Shown: piece by piece, positions 6,258-6,983 of the stretch
How positions within the stretch are numbered: the stretch's first letter is position 1
Layout: each line of letters opens with the position of its first letter
NCBI GenBank assembly: GCA_028683025.1
Contig: JAJRAB010000025.1
Coordinates: forward strand, 1-6,983
Direction of reading: 5' to 3'
DNA length: 6,983 nucleotides
Source: Candidatus Methanomethylicus sp.
Lineage (GTDB): Archaea > Thermoproteota > Methanomethylicia > Methanomethylicales > Methanomethylicaceae
Made by a program: the position numbers and the translations under genes
The notes under the pieces: generated by a model
Seen by the model: the letters and a program-made list of their open reading frames with translations, nothing else
The model's database searches: none
Told to the model about the DNA's origin: nothing

Positions 6258-6983
6258 ATGAAGATACTCATTGCGGATGAAGTTAACCAGGAGTGCTCAT
6301 CCAAACTTAGAGCAGCTGGTTTCGATGTAACTGAGCGATTCAATATTACTGCTGATGAGCTGAAGGCTACGGTTAAGGATTATGAGATCCTTGTGGTAAG
6401 AAGCCGAACAAAAGTTACTAAAGAAATCATTGAAAATGCAAAAATGCTCAAACTCATTGGCCGCGTAGGCGTCGGACTTGATACAATTGACACAAAAGCA
6501 GCCGAAGCAGCTCATATTAAGGTAATCAACACTCCCCAGATGTCCACCATTGCAGTGGCGGAGCTGGTCATGACCATGATGATGAACCTCGTTAGGGGTG
6601 TTCACTTGGCAAACGAGTCGATGAAAAAGGGTCTTTGGGAGAAGAAGCGTTTTCAAGGGACCGAGCTCTTTGGAAAAACATTGGGCATTGTTGGCTTCGG
6701 GAGAATCGGAAGGGCGGTCGCCGAACGCGCAAAAGCATTTGGAATGGATATACTGGTCTATGATGTTTTTGTTGATGATGGTGCCCTTAAGAAAATTGGG
6801 GCTGAACGCATAGCTGCTGTGGAAGAACTGCTGGGCAAAGCCGATATCGTGACCATTCATGTGCCCCTGATCCCAGAAACGGTCCACATGTTCAACGAAA
6901 AAACCATATCCAAGTTGAAGGACGGTGCGATGCTCATAAATGCCTCCCGAGGCGAGGTCATTGATACCCATGCCCTTTTTGAG
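6258..6983 (+). CDS. serA: D-3-phosphoglycerate dehydrogenase, N-terminal part (3' truncated by window)
   Basis: The enzyme oxidises 3-phosphoglycerate to 3-phosphohydroxypyruvate with NAD, the first step of the phosphorylated serine pathway. The frame is open from ATG 6258 to the last base, giving 242 residues; archaeal relatives are either about 310 or about 525 residues, and which form this is cannot be seen here. It has the D-isomer-specific 2-hydroxyacid dehydrogenase pattern. This includes LIGRVGVGLDTID at 66-78, NTPQMSTIAVAEL at 91-103, the NAD Rossmann motif GIVGFGRIGRAVA at 143-155 with D169 at the end of the next strand, HVPLIPETVHMFN at 201-213, and NASRGEVID at 228-236 with R231 matching the catalytic arginine. 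The catalytic His/Glu pair lies beyond the window. GGCGGT (6244-6249) stands 8 bases before ATG. Other family members (glyoxylate reductase and similar) are possible, but the N-terminus MKILIADEV and the motif wording favour SerA. Confidence 0.88.
   Translation, partial: MKILIADEVNQECSSKLRAAGFDVTERFNITADELKATVKDYEILVVRSRTKVTKEIIENAKMLKLIGRVGVGLDTIDTKAAEAAHIKVINTPQMSTIAVAELVMTMMMNLVRGVHLANESMKKGLWEKKRFQGTELFGKTLGIVGFGRIGRAVAERAKAFGMDILVYDVFVDDGALKKIGAERIAAVEELLGKADIVTIHVPLIPETVHMFNEKTISKLKDGAMLINASRGEVIDTHALFE

Noticed and set aside
6297..6971. Long minus-strand open frame (224 codons) opposite serA
   Set aside because: It is antisense to a clear, motif-complete serA frame. Its translation is rich in Cys, His and Phe and shows no recognisable family, so it is a shadow of the real gene.
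1..6983. tRNA genes, CRISPR arrays, insertion sequences or phage genes
   Set aside because: Reading by eye, I found no T-arm or D-arm patterns, no regularly spaced repeats, no transposase or integrase motifs and no terminal inverted repeats. The genes are ordinary chromosomal ones.

Overview
The window looks like a compact stretch of archaeal chromosome, most likely euryarchaeal and perhaps Thermoplasmatota-like. That placement is an inference from gene content. The clues are a GlmM followed by an archaeal-type bifunctional GlmU-like enzyme, a small archaeal DUF2095-type protein, an OBG-family GTPase with an intact NKxD motif and a C-terminal TGS domain, Shine-Dalgarno-like GGAGG/GGTGA/GGCGGT motifs before several starts, and an oligo-T stretch as the only visible terminator. 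Base composition looks intermediate by eye and was not counted. I see no mobile element, CRISPR array, tRNA or rRNA, and no gap over 300 bases without a gene.

Bases 1-3736 form a tightly packed plus-strand block. It holds the 3' part of a phosphoglucosamine mutase gene (glmM), a glucosamine-1-phosphate acetyltransferase / GlcNAc-1-phosphate uridylyltransferase (glmU-like), a B12-binding-type radical SAM protein of unknown substrate, and a small acidic DUF2095-type protein. The genes overlap or lie within a few bases of each other, so they are probably co-transcribed. The first two make UDP-GlcNAc from glucosamine-6-phosphate. The role of the last two is not known.

Bases 3733-4962 carry a minus-strand YchF/OBG-like GTPase that converges on the first block; the two stop codons share the bases TTAA. 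A 53-71 bp AT-rich gap separates it from the divergent gene at 5016-6176. That gene encodes a GltD/NfnB-like iron-sulfur flavoprotein whose second nucleotide-binding fold looks degenerate. An oligo-T terminator and a TATA-like element follow, and then the 5' part of serA (D-3-phosphoglycerate dehydrogenase, first step of serine synthesis), which runs off the window end.

Points worth a second look are the apparent ACG (non-AUG) start of glmU, the degenerate NAD(P)H site and missing GD-motif aspartate of the flavoprotein, and the translationally coupled radical SAM/DUF2095 pair. I found no clear sign of a wholly new multi-gene system.
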